Assembly (NCBI GenBank): GCA_963845265.1
Contig: CAWJRN010000012.1
Location: 62,001-126,000, forward strand
Direction: 5' to 3'
DNA: 64,000 nucleotides
Source: DYRB01 sp963845265
GTDB lineage: Bacteria > Pseudomonadota > Gammaproteobacteria > Chromatiales > Chromatiaceae
A program made the translations under genes and the position numbers. Below the pieces are notes generated by a model. The model was given only the letters and a program-made list of their open reading frames with translations. It was not told where the DNA came from and searched no databases. Positions 26,220-35,303 of the stretch are shown here, in pieces (position 1 is the stretch's first letter; each line of letters begins with the position of its first letter).

Positions 26220-26818
26220 GCCACAGGACAGGTTCGGGCCCACTGTTGCGTCATCGACGACGTGTTCGAGCGCGCCGACAATGGATCGGGTGTCTGCGGC
26301 GCCGTGCGCTTCCAACCCACGGCGGAGCTGACACCACAAGCCATCGCCGCTATCTGCTAGCAGGTACCTGCTCGGGTGCTGCGATGGTTCGCCCGCAGCG
26401 GCCTGATCGACAGTGATGACGTCCGCGAGATGCTCGCTGGGGAGAACAGCGGATTCTCGCTGGACGCCGAGGTGCGGATTGCCGCTCAGGATCGCCCGGG
26501 CCTGGAGCGGCGGCTGCGCTACTGTGCCCGCCCGCCCTTCGCGCTCGAACGTCTCCATCTGATCGACGCGCAGCGGGTCATCTACAGCGTATCCAGAGCC
26601 CAGCGCGATGGCTCCACGGCGCTGTCCCTCACGCCGCTGGAGCTGATTGATCATCTGGCGGCCCTGATCCCGCCACCGAAGTTGCACCGCCATCACTGCT
26701 ATCACGGCGTTCTTGCACCCAACTCCAGCGCGCCGCTGCCACCGCCTACGGGCGTGAGCCTCCCGCAGCGGTCGCCTCACCGCCTGCCGACCCGGCGCCA
26801 AGCGCTCGCTCGCCGGCC
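26220..26818 (+). mobile_element. IS91-family transposase remnant A
   Basis: The frame reads HCCVIDDVFERADNGSG, then an in-frame TAG at 26358, then RVLRWFARSGLIDSDDVREM, LRYCARPPFALERLHLID and LTPLELIDHLAALIPPPKLH. This is the central part of an IS91-type (Y2/IS801) transposase. The N-terminal zinc-binding part and the catalytic tyrosine region are lost. The recognisable sequence ends at 26818 after a 217-bp segment that recurs at 28496-28709. Confidence 0.75.
26602..26818 (+). repeat. Long direct repeat, copy 1 (IS91-derived)
   Basis: This segment from AGCGCGATGGCTCCACGG to CGCTCGCCGGCC recurs at 28496-28709. The only clear difference is a 3-base insertion in copy 1 (CCATCACTGCTATC against CCATCGCTATC). 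The repeats are about 1.9 kb apart. Confidence 0.85.
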
Positions 26819-26928
26819 GATCCCTCGCCGGCGGACAGCGGACCCCGGGTCGAGGAAGAGTTCGCTCCCTGAGCCCTGGGCACCGCCCACTCAGCCGCGC
26901 CAACGATCCACAGGGCAGGGCAGGCGCG

Positions 26929-27171
26929 TCAGCGCTGGCAGGCCTCCAGATGCCGGCTGATCCCCGGCAGCAGAGCCAGGCCTGCTGCGACAACGAGCAG
27001 GCAAGGGCCCAGCAGCATGAGGAGCAGGCTGAGAGAAGTTACGAGCGCAGGAATACTGCCGGAGGCTCCGTCGACCGATGCTGCCAGAAGCAGCATGGAC
27101 GCCCCCGAAACGAAGAGGATCAGGGATAAAAAAACCACTACGCGGAGGGTTGAGCAGGCGGACCGGATCAT
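26929..27171 (-). CDS. Small two-helix membrane protein
   Basis: The 80-residue protein has two hydrophobic helices: VVVFLSLILFVSGASMLLLA (about residues 11-30) and LSLLLMLLGPCLLVVAAGLA (about 47-66). I do not recognise a family. An excellent ribosome site AAGGAG lies six bases before the ATG at 27171, which supports a real gene. It sits between IS91 debris and a palindromic element. Confidence 0.55.
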   Translation of the reverse strand: MIRSACSTLRVVVFLSLILFVSGASMLLLAASVDGASGSIPALVTSLSLLLMLLGPCLLVVAAGLALLPGISRHLEACQR

Positions 27172-27316
27172 CGTGTTCTCCTTGAAAAGCCGAAGCCGCA
27201 GGGGAGCAAGGGTGGCGACGCCGAGGGTTTCCTGTGATTGGCGACCCGATTTACCCCTCGGGTTCTCCTCATCCTGAGCGAGGGGCGAGCCCTTTCAGCG
27301 CCCTGCCGAAACTTCC

Positions 27317-27480
27317 TTATGCGATTGCCGGAGAATCATGTACCAGATTGCGACGGATTTTCGTTCGCCTTCAAGGAGTGTCGGCAGGAGCATAGTCGGA
27401 CTATGTGACTGCCGGCACGACACCGAAGGCGGGCGAAAAGACGAGCAAGCTGGTACATGATTTGACAGAAATCGCCTTAG
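27317..27480. repeat. Palindromic MITE-like family A, copy 1
   Basis: The element of about 164 bases folds on itself. TTATGCGATTGCCGG at the left pairs loosely with AATCGCCTTAG at the right, GAATCATGTACC with GGTACATGATT, TTTTCGTTCGCCTTC with GAAGGCGGGCGAAAA, and TGTCGGCAG with CTGCCGGCA around CATAGTCGGACTATG. A second copy is at 46285-46447. Confidence 0.8.
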
Positions 27481-28077
27481 TTGGCCGCCGGCACCAAGGT
27501 CGCTTGGAATCAAGCGAGGAGACGCTGGTGCTGGCCTACATCGACTGCTACGCAGATTTCGCGCCAAGGTTCGCGTTTTTCGGTCGCTGGTCTGTGAAGC
27601 GCCTTACGGAAACGCTGTCACGATGCGCATGGAATCACGCACCAGAACTACCAACATATTGATTACAATGGGGGTTTTCCGCCTCTGAGCAAGACTCGTT
27701 CGTACCTGAGGACAGTGGGATCCGAACGCCCTGCCGCAGCACCTCTGTCCGGGAGAGCCGACTGATTTTTCTGCAAGAATGCGCCGCGCGACAGAATGTG
27801 ACCCTGGGCGTCAGGTCGCCTCCGTGCAATACCCTCCGCAAGCCCCCGCTTCGACAAGCGGACTCACCCCGGACCCGCTCGCTGAAAAGGCGCTCCGCCT
27901 CGCGGAGGCTCGACCCGACGCTGCTACAGGGACCCGGAACGCCGCGTTCTTACAAATCGGTAATGGCTGGGAAGACTCGATGTAAGGCGCGGGAGGCCAT
28001 ACGTTGATCCGATCGTGGGTGGAAACGCCCCGCAACTCCCTAGGATCGACCAACACCGTTTTGGAAGGAGTGAGCCG
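27481..28077. other. Intergenic region, no gene recognised
   Basis: About 600 bases without a supported gene. Short open frames on both strands have no recognisable motifs. Confidence 0.4.
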
Positions 28078-28236
28078 ATGAATACGATGCACAGTGTCCC
28101 GCCGCTGGCGGCGAAAAGTTCGTTCCCACCGACCTGGCGCAAGGTTCTTTTCGCCAGCGTGGGAAAAGGGGCCTGGAAAAGGCCTGGAAAAGGGGCCAAG
28201 AATGGAAAAGGGGCCAGGCTCAACAAAGCTGGTTGA
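28078..28236 (+). CDS. Possible 52-residue protein with repeat-derived tail
   Basis: An ATG at 28078 has a good site (GGAAGGAG seven bases upstream). The frame encodes MNTMHSVPPLAAKSSF and a Gly/Lys-rich tail. The tail is made by repeats of GGAAAAGGGGCC, four times between 28160 and 28220 in varying spacing. The tail therefore looks repeat-derived, and translation is uncertain. Confidence 0.25.
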   Translation: MNTMHSVPPLAAKSSFPPTWRKVLFASVGKGAWKRPGKGAKNGKGARLNKAG

Positions 28237-28495
28237 GAGACCTCGGCGCCGCAGGTCTGCCTCGCAAAGCCGGGCGATCAGCAATCGCAGACGCTGATCG
28301 TCGAGGCCGACGATGTGCTCGGGCGAAACGTCGGAGAGGCGGTGCAGGGACATCGGTGCTTTGGATGTCGGCCGTTCAAGGTCAATCCATGCCGAGATCG
28401 AAGCCCTCCCTGAACGGGTTCTCCAGGCGCAGCGCGCCTACCGTGCGGCCGTCTTGCATGTCCTCTGTGAGGAGTCGAGTCACCCCGGCGGCCCG
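28237..28495 (-). pseudogene. Fragments of unrecognised minus-strand genes
   Basis: On the minus strand, 28353 to about 28215 reads MSLHRLSDVSPEHIVGLDDQ and RLRLLIARLCEADLRRRGLS, which looks like the first 45 residues of a larger protein that then loses its frame in low-complexity sequence. Just upstream another short frame ends ALRLENPFREGFDLGMD at a stop. Neither is assignable with confidence. The 3' boundary of this block is the IS91 remnant B. Confidence 0.3.
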
Positions 28496-28709
28496 AGCGC
28501 GATGGCTCCACGGCGCTGTCCCTCACGCCGCTGGAGCTGATTGATCATCTGGCGGCCCTGATCCCGCCACCGAAGTTGCACCGCCATCGCTATCACGGCG
28601 TTCTTGCACCCAACTCCAGCGCGCCGCTGCCACCGCCTACGGGCGTGAGCCTCCCGCAGCGGTCGCCTCACCGCCTGCCGACCCGGCGCCAAGCGCTCGC
28701 TCGCCGGCC
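28496..28709 (+). repeat. Long direct repeat, copy 2 (IS91-derived)
   Basis: This is the 214-bp partner of 26602-26818, nearly identical along its length. Confidence 0.85.
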
Positions 28710-28985
28710 CGCTATCTCTGGGCGATGCTGCTGGCCCGGCTGTTCGAGTCGTTCCCGCTGGCGTGCCCCAACTGCGGCGCGGACATGGGAATCATCGCCT
28801 TCCTGACCGAGGCCGCCCCGGTGCAGCATACCCTCACCCATATCGGTGAGCCTGCCGAGCCACCGCCGATCGCACCGGACCGCGGACCACCCGCCTGGGA
28901 CGATGATCTCGGGCCGACGCCGGACTGGGACCTCATCGCCCAGCCGGACCCCGGCTTCGAGTTTGACCAGCGCATCTCCTGGTAA
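28496..28985 (+). mobile_element. IS91-family transposase remnant B (C-terminus)
   Basis: After the repeated segment (28496-28709) the frame continues with AMLLARLFESFPLACPNCGA, HTLTHIGEPAEPPPIAPDRG and ends FEFDQRISW at 28985. This is the normal C-terminus of IS91-type transposases. The N-terminal half is missing and remnant A lacks this C-terminus, so the two could be parts of one element separated by a later event, with the shared segment duplicated. Confidence 0.75.
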
Positions 28986-29142
28986 CCAGCGTCGCTTGGA
29001 TTTCCTATCCGCATCCGCTATCCGCCGCAACGGCAAGGGTGGACGCATGCGGCATAGTCGGTACGGAACATTCTGAGAACATCCGGTGAGATCAACTTAC
29101 CAACAACAAGGGTGACGCGGGGATGGCTGCGGCACCGCTCGA

Positions 29143-29925
29143 TCAAGTTGGACCGCCACCTGCCGGTGCCTTGAGACCCTTCAGCGCCTCGACGATGGCC
29201 GCGGGCTCCGCCCGTTTGCGATAGTCCGTGTCCGCGAAGGCGAAACGGACGATTCCAGCCCGATCGATCACGTAGGTGGCGGGCACCGGCAGGACATAGC
29301 GCCCGGCGCCGTTGTACTCCGCCAGGTCCAGCTTGAAGTTACGCCGATAGACATCGCTCACCGCATCGGGCACCTCGAAGTAGAGCCCATAGGCGCGCAT
29401 GACCGATGAGTCCAGGTCACTCAGGATCTCGAAAGGAAAGCCGTCTTTCTTCACCTGCTCCAGAGACTTATCCGGAGCCTGGGGAGTAATCGCGACCAAC
29501 TGGCCGCCCGCCGCCTGGATGGTCGGCAGGCTCTGGGCGAGGCCGCGCAGTTGGAGGTTGCAGTAAGGACACCAAGCGCCCCGGTAGAAGGTCAGCACCA
29601 CGGGCCCGTTCTCGAGCAGCCCTTCAAGGGTGACCCTTTCGCCTCGGGCATCGATCAGGCCGAAGCCCGGGGCCCGATCGCCCACCTTGAGCCCAGGACT
29701 CGGCATGGCCACTGCCAGGTCCGTCCCGGCCTGTTCCATGACCGCCCGGTCCTCGGGCGTGACCTTGGGCCCCTTACCAGCCGCACGCTCCGCCTGAAAG
29801 GCTTCCAGGGCATGTTGATAACTGGGCAGGGTGGCCTCGGACGCTCCTGCCGCCGCGCACAGGAACATGAGGCAGGCGGCGGTAGCAAGGCGGGCACGGC
29901 GGTGCGCTGGCGTTGTTCTGGGCAT
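29143..29925 (-). CDS. Exported peroxiredoxin-like (AhpC/TSA) protein
   Basis: The 260-residue protein has a signal peptide (ATAACLMFLCAAAGASEA). A thioredoxin-fold AhpC/TSA domain follows, with GAWCPYCNLQLRGLAQSLP: C119 and C122 form a CPYC pair that replaces the single peroxidatic Cys of classical AhpC. Later motifs are VAITPQAPDKSLEQVKK, FEILSDLDSSVMRAYGL and PVPATYVIDRAG. It is a periplasmic thiol peroxidase or redox protein of the peroxiredoxin-like family. It lies between IS91 debris and the decayed operon copy. Confidence 0.88.
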   Translation of the reverse strand: MPRTTPAHRRARLATAACLMFLCAAAGASEATLPSYQHALEAFQAERAAGKGPKVTPEDRAVMEQAGTDLAVAMPSPGLKVGDRAPGFGLIDARGERVTLEGLLENGPVVLTFYRGAWCPYCNLQLRGLAQSLPTIQAAGGQLVAITPQAPDKSLEQVKKDGFPFEILSDLDSSVMRAYGLYFEVPDAVSDVYRRNFKLDLAEYNGAGRYVLPVPATYVIDRAGIVRFAFADTDYRKRAEPAAIVEALKGLKAPAGGGPT

Positions 29926-30029
29926 AAGAGCGGCTCCAATGGCGAGGTGGCAAGGGCCTGAGTATGACCTAAGACCCCCAGGACATCTTTCAAAGCCATC
30001 GTGATTGGCATCTGCGGTCCGCTCTGGGC

Positions 30030-30287
30030 ACAGATGAATCGACCGGCCCGAGGATCTGCACTACTCGCCGGCATGGGTCGGCCCGACTTCGACGGCTTAG
30101 CGACGCGACCTCGAAGCCATTCATCCCCAGCATCCGCGCACCCTGGTTTCACGCCCTTGGCCTGCTCACCCGCCTTGCCGCACATGGCAGCGGGAGCATC
30201 GTCGGTCCATTCTCATCCGCCACTCCCGGCGGCGCCCTTCCTTCCGGCTGGTGGGTTGTCAAGCGGCCGGGCGTAACGGCGATGGTA
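30030..30287 (+). pseudogene. Decayed second copy of the glycosyltransferase-DUF3047 junction
   Basis: The sequence is a diverged copy of 25395-25670. It begins with the glycosyltransferase C-terminus (IDRPEDLHYSPAWVGPTSTA, then TAG), contains the intergenic part, and continues with the DUF3047 leader and first domain residues (GSIVGPFSSATPGGALPSGW in a mixed frame). The DUF3047 ATG has been deleted (TCATCCCCAGCATCC against TCATCCATGCCCAGC). Both genes are cut off at their outer ends. Confidence 0.7.
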
Positions 30288-30362
30288 TGGTCCGCAATTG
30301 ACACGCCGCGCGGTCATCGGTTCGTATCGTGACCACACCCCGCCGCCGCGCCCATCCTCGCC

Positions 30363-31543
30363 ATGTTTGCTCCCGACCCGCGTTTGAAGACCGCCCTCGA
30401 GCTATTCCACGGCGGGCGCTTTGGCGACAGCATCGGGTGCTGCGAAGCGTTGTGGGCGGAGGGGGTCCGCTCTCTACCGCTGCACGCGCTGCTTGGCGAA
30501 TTGCGGTTATGGCAGAACCGACCCTCCGAGGCCGCGGGGCTGCTTGCGGCGGCCTCGCCGAACAACGGGACTCCGTGCGCCTCAAGGCAATATTGGCCGA
30601 GTCGTATCGGCGCTCTGATCGGCTTCCAGAGGCCGCGGCACTTTACCGCGAGCTCGGCCGCGTCTCACTGGCCGCCAAGCTGGACTCCGCGGCCGGCCCG
30701 GGCTGGTACCGGCTGGACGCCCCGGCGGACGGCGTCGAGCTGCCATGGATCGGCGAAACAGGGGTCCCTGTGGTCGAGGCGATGGTCGAGACCCGCCATG
30801 GCCCGCGGCCGGCGCGCTTCGTCATCGACACCGGTGTCGGCGAGACCCTGCTCGACCCGGCGATTGCGTCCGAAGCCGACGTGGACGTGTTCGGCGAGGA
30901 GGCCATTCACTTCCCGGCCGGACCCGCTGGGCGTATCGGACAGGGCCTGCTGCCGCGGCTGACGCTGGCCGGGCTCAGCGTCGGGAATCTGCCGGTGCAC
31001 GTGCACCAGACGCGCAGCAGCATGGCAGAGCTCTTGCCGTTCCCGGTGGATGGCGTCATCGGCAGCGGACTATTGAGTCGGCTGCCGGCCACGCTCGACT
31101 ATGGCCGCCGGCGCCTGCAATTGGGCGGTGACCAGTCCGTGGAACACGGCACTCCCTTCTATCTGGCGTCCGATCAATACCCGCTCGTGCCGGCGCGGAT
31201 CAACGGCCGTCTCTACACCCTGCTGTTCCTGGACACCGGCATGGCCGGCACCGGGCTCGCGCTGCCGATGTCCACCGCCCGAGCGGCGAACGTCGAGGTG
31301 CTGGTCGACGCAGAGGGGATTGGCTACGGGGTGCAGAACACCCTGTCCGCCACGCCCATCGTCTGCCGTTCCGTCAGTGCCGCCGGCCTTGAGCGCCGCG
31401 ACCTCCCGGGCATGCTGCTCGCACGCTTCCGCCTCGAGCACCAGTTTGGCTTCCGTATCAGCGGCCTGCTCGGCGACGGATTCATCGGCAACGGCCGGCT
31501 GCGGATCGACTTCGCGGCTATGCGGGTATCGGTCGAGGACTAA
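30363..31543 (+). pseudogene. Retropepsin-like aspartic protease with TPR N-terminus, one frameshift
   Basis: The first frame (from ATG 30363) encodes a tetratricopeptide-like start, LKTALELFHGGRFGDSIGCC and LHALLGELRLWQNRPSEAAG. Near 30555-30570 the match jumps to a second frame that runs to 31543 with a further TPR-like helix pair (YRRSDRLPEAAALYRELG) and two aspartyl-protease lobes: FVIDTGVGETLLDPAIA and LFLDTGMAGTGLALP. Both DTG motifs are intact. One indel would restore a protein of about 390 residues. A sequencing error is therefore possible. Confidence 0.65.
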
Positions 31544-31587
31544 GACGGCAATGACTGCAAGGGGTTGGCGCTCGAGGAACCGACCGC

Positions 31588-32061
31588 TCAGGGTAGCGGG
31601 GCGAAGTCCTGCACGTACGGGTTATCGGAGCGGCGCACGATGTGGATATAGGGGCGGCTGGCTGCCCGATGGCAGGCGTTGCAGGCGGCCAGTAGTCCAT
31701 CGTAGGCCAAACTGACCCGTGCCTGATCGCCGGTCTCCACGGCGCCCTCCAAGGCCTCGAATGCGGGGACCAGATTGGCCTTGTCCAACTTGCCGATCTC
31801 GATCCCGTCCGCCTCTCTGATCTCCTCGATGTGTTCGATGACCTCCTCGACCTCGTGGACATAGTAGCCTTGGAGCGCCCGGTTCTCGGCGTTCGCGGCG
31901 AGCCCAAGCTTGTGTGCTTAATACTGAAGTCGGCCCATCCATGAGACCAGGCCCAGCGCCTCGCCCTCGCCCTCGCCCTCGCCGGCAGAGGCGGGGTTGG
32001 CCAAGACACCGGCCAATAGCGTGACTGAGATGATGGATGAAACGGTTGTCTTATTGCGCAT
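31588..32061 (-). pseudogene. c-type cytochrome with one internal stop
   Basis: From ATG 32061 (GGAG nine bases upstream) the frame encodes a signal peptide (SSIISVTLLAGVLANPASAG), an acidic Gly-Glu repeat and SWMGRLQY. A TAA stop at 31918-31920 follows, after which the same frame continues with AHKLGLAANAENRALQGYYV, a long helix, and the haem motif CNACH near the C-terminus, ending DFAPLP. With one codon repaired it would be a 157-residue monohaem, four-helix cytochrome. The lesion is a single stop with no frameshift. Confidence 0.75.
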
Positions 32062-32212
32062 GATGATTGACTCCGACTGCCCTGGGTCATTCGCAGGGGA
32101 GAACCGGGCGAAGCGCCTTCGGCCCTTCGACAAGCATTCGGATCTGAAGACCACTGATCGGAGCACCTGAGCCTGGCCGCCTGCCACTGCCTCCCGGATC
32201 CCCCCGTGCCGC

Positions 32213-32791
32213 TCAGAGCGGTTTAGACAAGGTAAAAGCCCCTCGGACATCCCCAAGCTTGTATCCCCTGGCCTGATCGTCCGGGTAGGTCTCATCGAGG
32301 GCGGTGGTGATCGCCGGAGCGATCGAGCTCCCATGACAGGCGAGGCAGACCTCGCCGGTGGGAATGGCCTTCATGAAGCGGAACTGTTTGCTGCCATCCT
32401 TCTCGACCACCTCGGCATAGGCCATGGTCTGCACATCTTCACCAGCGGCCGTGCGCTCGTCGAATCGGAGCATGACCTGCCTTTCCCAGTCGTCTGGGGC
32501 GTTTAGGGTCGAATTGCGTAGCTTCAGGCTGGTGCGGCCGACCTCCCAGCCCGTTTGGTCGGAGAGCCCCTTGGCGATGGCCGGCGCCCGCTCCTTGCAG
32601 ACGGCGATGGCCTTCACTGGACCGCCCTCTTTGATGGCAGCCTGAAGCTCCGCCTGCAGACTGGTGGCGAAGGTCTTGACGATGTTCTTCGCTTCGGCGG
32701 CATTGGAGTTGTCCGCAGGCTCGGACGACACCGCGGTGAGAAACGTAAGGCTGGAGGCAGCAACAAGCAGGGTGGTCATTCTGATTGTCAT
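32213..32791 (-). CDS. DUF3365 (Tll0287-like) haem protein
   Basis: The 192-residue protein has an N-terminal signal peptide (TTLLVAASSLTFLTAVSS). A DUF3365 domain follows: long N-terminal helix (AEAKNIVKTFATSLQAELQA), VGRTSLKLRNSTLNAPDDWE, and the covalent haem motif CLACHGS near residue 150, ending GYKLGDVRGAFTLSKPL. Tll0287-type domains bind c-type haem and are thought to sense redox or gas ligands in the periplasm. The gene precedes the damaged cytochrome on the same strand, so a shared operon is likely. Confidence 0.88.
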   Translation of the reverse strand: MTIRMTTLLVAASSLTFLTAVSSEPADNSNAAEAKNIVKTFATSLQAELQAAIKEGGPVKAIAVCKERAPAIAKGLSDQTGWEVGRTSLKLRNSTLNAPDDWERQVMLRFDERTAAGEDVQTMAYAEVVEKDGSKQFRFMKAIPTGEVCLACHGSSIAPAITTALDETYPDDQARGYKLGDVRGAFTLSKPL

Positions 32792-32916
32792 GGGGTCGGA
32801 TTCCTCTTAGCGATCGGTAGGGGACCGGCAGTCGGGGCGATGTGCGCCAGGGCAGCCAGACCGGACACCGGGGTTTTTCGGGGCTTCGCAGAGACGGTAT
32901 GGGGTCACTCCGGGGC

Positions 32917-33660
32917 CTATTGCAAGAGCAGTATGTAGTTGACGCCCTCATGGCCTGTGTAATGGAAACTGCGGTCCAGGGGGGTTGACGCGCACGCCGG
33001 TGCAGTGAATGAGGCGGAATTGGTCACCTAGACCGGCGGTGACTTCGCTGGGCTTCGCGAGTTTACGCCAGCGATGGGTGCCCTTCGGCAGCCAGCCCAG
33101 TACATACTCCGTTCCAAAAGATGGCGATGACGAAGGCCGCGATGGTGCGGTTGATGGTGGCCACCACCATGACACCGCCCGGTCGGACCAGCCTGCCGCA
33201 GGTCGACAGGAACTCCAGAAGGGGCTCCAGATGCTACACCACATCCATGTTGAGCACGGCATCGAACTGCTCACCGCCGGCCGCGAGTGTCTCGGCGCTC
33301 GCCAGCCGATAGTTGAGATCCAGGCCGCTCCGCTCCGCGTGCAGTTCCGCGCCCCGGATATTCTTTGGCGTGACGTCGACACCCGTGACGTGCGCGTCGA
33401 GCCCCGCCATGGACTCCCTCAGGATGCCGCCGCCGCAACCAATATCCAGCAGCCGCAGGCCCTCCAGCGGGTACTCGGCGGCTGGATTGGTTCCGAAGGT
33501 GTGGCTGAGGTGCTCGCGAATGTACCCACCCCGGAAACGCATTGAGTTATTGCAGTGGCCAGAAAGGCCCGTCGGTGTCCCACCAGCGATGGGCCAGCTT
33601 CTCGTAATAGGCGACCTCGTCGGGATCGATGCTTGGGGCGCACAGTGCTTCAGTCGTCAT
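32917..33660 (-). pseudogene. ubiG: UbiG 3-demethylubiquinone methyltransferase, multiply broken
   Basis: The start (ATG 33660) gives SIDPDEVAYYEKLAHRWWDT then a stop after DGPFWPLQ. The match resumes with MRFRGGYIREHLSH, LRLLDIGCGGGILRESMAGL (SAM motif I) and FDAVLNMDVV followed by another stop. Further C-terminal segments occur in other frames (LSTCGRLVRPGGVMVVATIN, EYVLGWLPKGTHRWRK) and end VNYILLLQ at 32917. At least two stops, two shifts and a small deletion are present. UbiG is needed for ubiquinone synthesis, so either another copy exists or the pathway is altered. Confidence 0.85.
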
Positions 33661-34080
33661 CGGGGACAAGAAGCTCTGATTCTTCGCTGGTTGCTTATAA
33701 GTCGTAGCCGGTATCGGTTTCCGCAACCCACGGGGGTCTACGACGAGGAAGGGCGCTGGATTGCCCGTTCTTACCGGCACCCCTATCAGGCTCGAGGTAC
33801 GGGGCGCCAACCACCTGGGGGGTTCGATCCCCGTCGCGGGGCTCCGGCGATCGAGGGTCTGGCATCGCTAAAACTCATCAACCCCGCTTCAAGGGGCCCC
33901 GCTCGCTCACAGGACCGCATGCGGGCGTATCTCAGCGCCCGACGGTAGCGCCAGGCGGCGAAGCACCCGTAGCCCGGTCCAGGGGGCCAAACGGTTCAAG
34001 CCCTGAGCAAGCCAGCGGTAGCCAGATATATGAAGCCAAATCACGTAGGGTGTTATGACCTGCGGGGCCATCAACTTTAC
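33661..34080. other. Intergenic region, no gene recognised
   Basis: About 420 bases between the ubiG remnant and the IS110 fragment. A plus-strand open frame to 33948 has no recognisable domain. A GGTTCGATCC stretch at 33827 looks tRNA-like but does not fold as a tRNA. Confidence 0.35.
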
Positions 34081-34293
34081 CTAGTGGCCCAACTTCTCCA
34101 GCTGCCGTGCCCAGTGGTGCGCACTGCTGCAAGCCTCCATGCCGATCAGACACGCCGGCAGATTAGCAAAGAACTCGGCGGACCGCCGCCGCGGAAGTTG
34201 CTTCTTCAGCACCGCTTTGCCCAGCTGATCAACGCCATGCAGCTGGATCACGTTCTTTGCCAGATCCACGCCAACTGTCGGCATGTCTTTCAC
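34081..34293 (-). mobile_element. IS110-family transposase N-terminal fragment
   Basis: Seventy residues match the start of IS110-type (DEDD) transposases: PTVGVDLAKNVIQLHGVD, KQLPRRRSAEFFANLP and CLIGMEACSSAHHWARQLEK. The D in GVDLAKN is the first catalytic residue. The frame stops abruptly at 34081, and no C-terminal transposase_20 domain is found. Confidence 0.85.
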
Positions 34294-34538
34294 TGGCGCC
34301 TCTCCTGGTTTGTGGGGAGCACCGCAAGCGCCACTTTGGCACTTTGATGCCGTTTCAGCCGAGCCGCACTATCCCAGATTCCCTGTTTGACACTTCGCTT
34401 CTCCACCCCCAGTTGTCGACTATGTCCATAGGTTATTCTGGCTGAAGAGATGAGCTTCTTAAGTTTGTCCGTTCCGAACGGGACTGACCGCGGCACACGC
34501 CTGACCTGCCATCCTCGGCTGAGCACAGGCACCCCAAG

Positions 34539-35303
34539 GTGACCATCACATCGACAGACGATCCGATCGTTCTCATCACTGGTGCATCCGGTGGGCTGGG
34601 CCAGACATTGTCCAAGCGCATGAAACAGGACGGCATCCGTCTGGCGCTGGCGGGCCGCGACCTGGAGAGGCTGCGTGCGGCCTTTCCGGGCACCAATGGT
34701 CCGCTATTGGTGGGCGACGTCAGCACCGCGGAAGGCGCCGAGCACGTCCTGGCCCAGTGCACAGAGCACTTCGGGCGCCCACCGGACGCTTTAGCCCATT
34801 GCGTTGGATCGGTTCTGGTCGCGCCCCTGCACCGCACGACTCCGGAGCAGTACCGCAATTGCATGGCCGCCAACCTGGATTCCGCTTTCTTCACCCTGTC
34901 GGCCTGGGTACGGGCGCTGAAGGCCGCGCAGTGCCCCGGGGCCGCGGTCTTCCTATCCAGCGCAGCGGCACGCATCGGCACGCCGAACCACGAGGCCGTA
35001 GCGGCGGCCAAAGCTGGTCTCGAGGGCTTGGTGCGGGCCGCTGCCGCGACCTATGCCCCCGCCGGACTGCGCATCAACGCGGTAGCCCCCGGCCTGATGG
35101 ACACACCGGCGGTCGCCGGACTGATCGGCAGTCCGGTCATGCGCGACGCTGCGGCCCGGCAATACCCGCTGCCGGGCATCGGCGACCCGGCGGACGCGGC
35201 GGCCCTGATCGCCTGGCTGCTGTCGCCGGCCGCCGCCCGGGTGACCGGTCAGGTCTGGTCGCTGGACGGCGGTTTTTCCACCATTCGCCCCCTGGTGCGC
35301 TGA
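34539..35303 (+). CDS. SDR-family oxidoreductase lacking the catalytic tyrosine
   Basis: The 254-residue protein is a short-chain dehydrogenase with TGASGGLGQTLSKRM for cofactor binding and a normal C-terminal LDGGFSTIRPL. The catalytic segment reads LSSAAARIGTPNHEAVAAAK: the serine and lysine are present, but the position of the usual Tyr in YxxxK is Val. Classical hydride-transfer chemistry is therefore doubtful. Related SDRs in photolyase-linked gene groups share this feature, as far as I recall. A GTG start at 34539 is used. It overlaps the lipocalin gene by one base. Confidence 0.88.
   Translation: MTITSTDDPIVLITGASGGLGQTLSKRMKQDGIRLALAGRDLERLRAAFPGTNGPLLVGDVSTAEGAEHVLAQCTEHFGRPPDALAHCVGSVLVAPLHRTTPEQYRNCMAANLDSAFFTLSAWVRALKAAQCPGAAVFLSSAAARIGTPNHEAVAAAKAGLEGLVRAAAATYAPAGLRINAVAPGLMDTPAVAGLIGSPVMRDAAARQYPLPGIGDPADAAALIAWLLSPAAARVTGQVWSLDGGFSTIRPLVR

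Noticed and set aside
28160..28225. GGAAAAGGGGCC repeats considered as a regulatory array
   Set aside because: Spacing is irregular and the sequence resembles common low-complexity intergenic repeats.
33790..33850. tRNA-like T-arm GGTTCGATCC near 33827
   Set aside because: The T stem has a mismatch, no CCA end, and no acceptor, D or anticodon arm could be folded.
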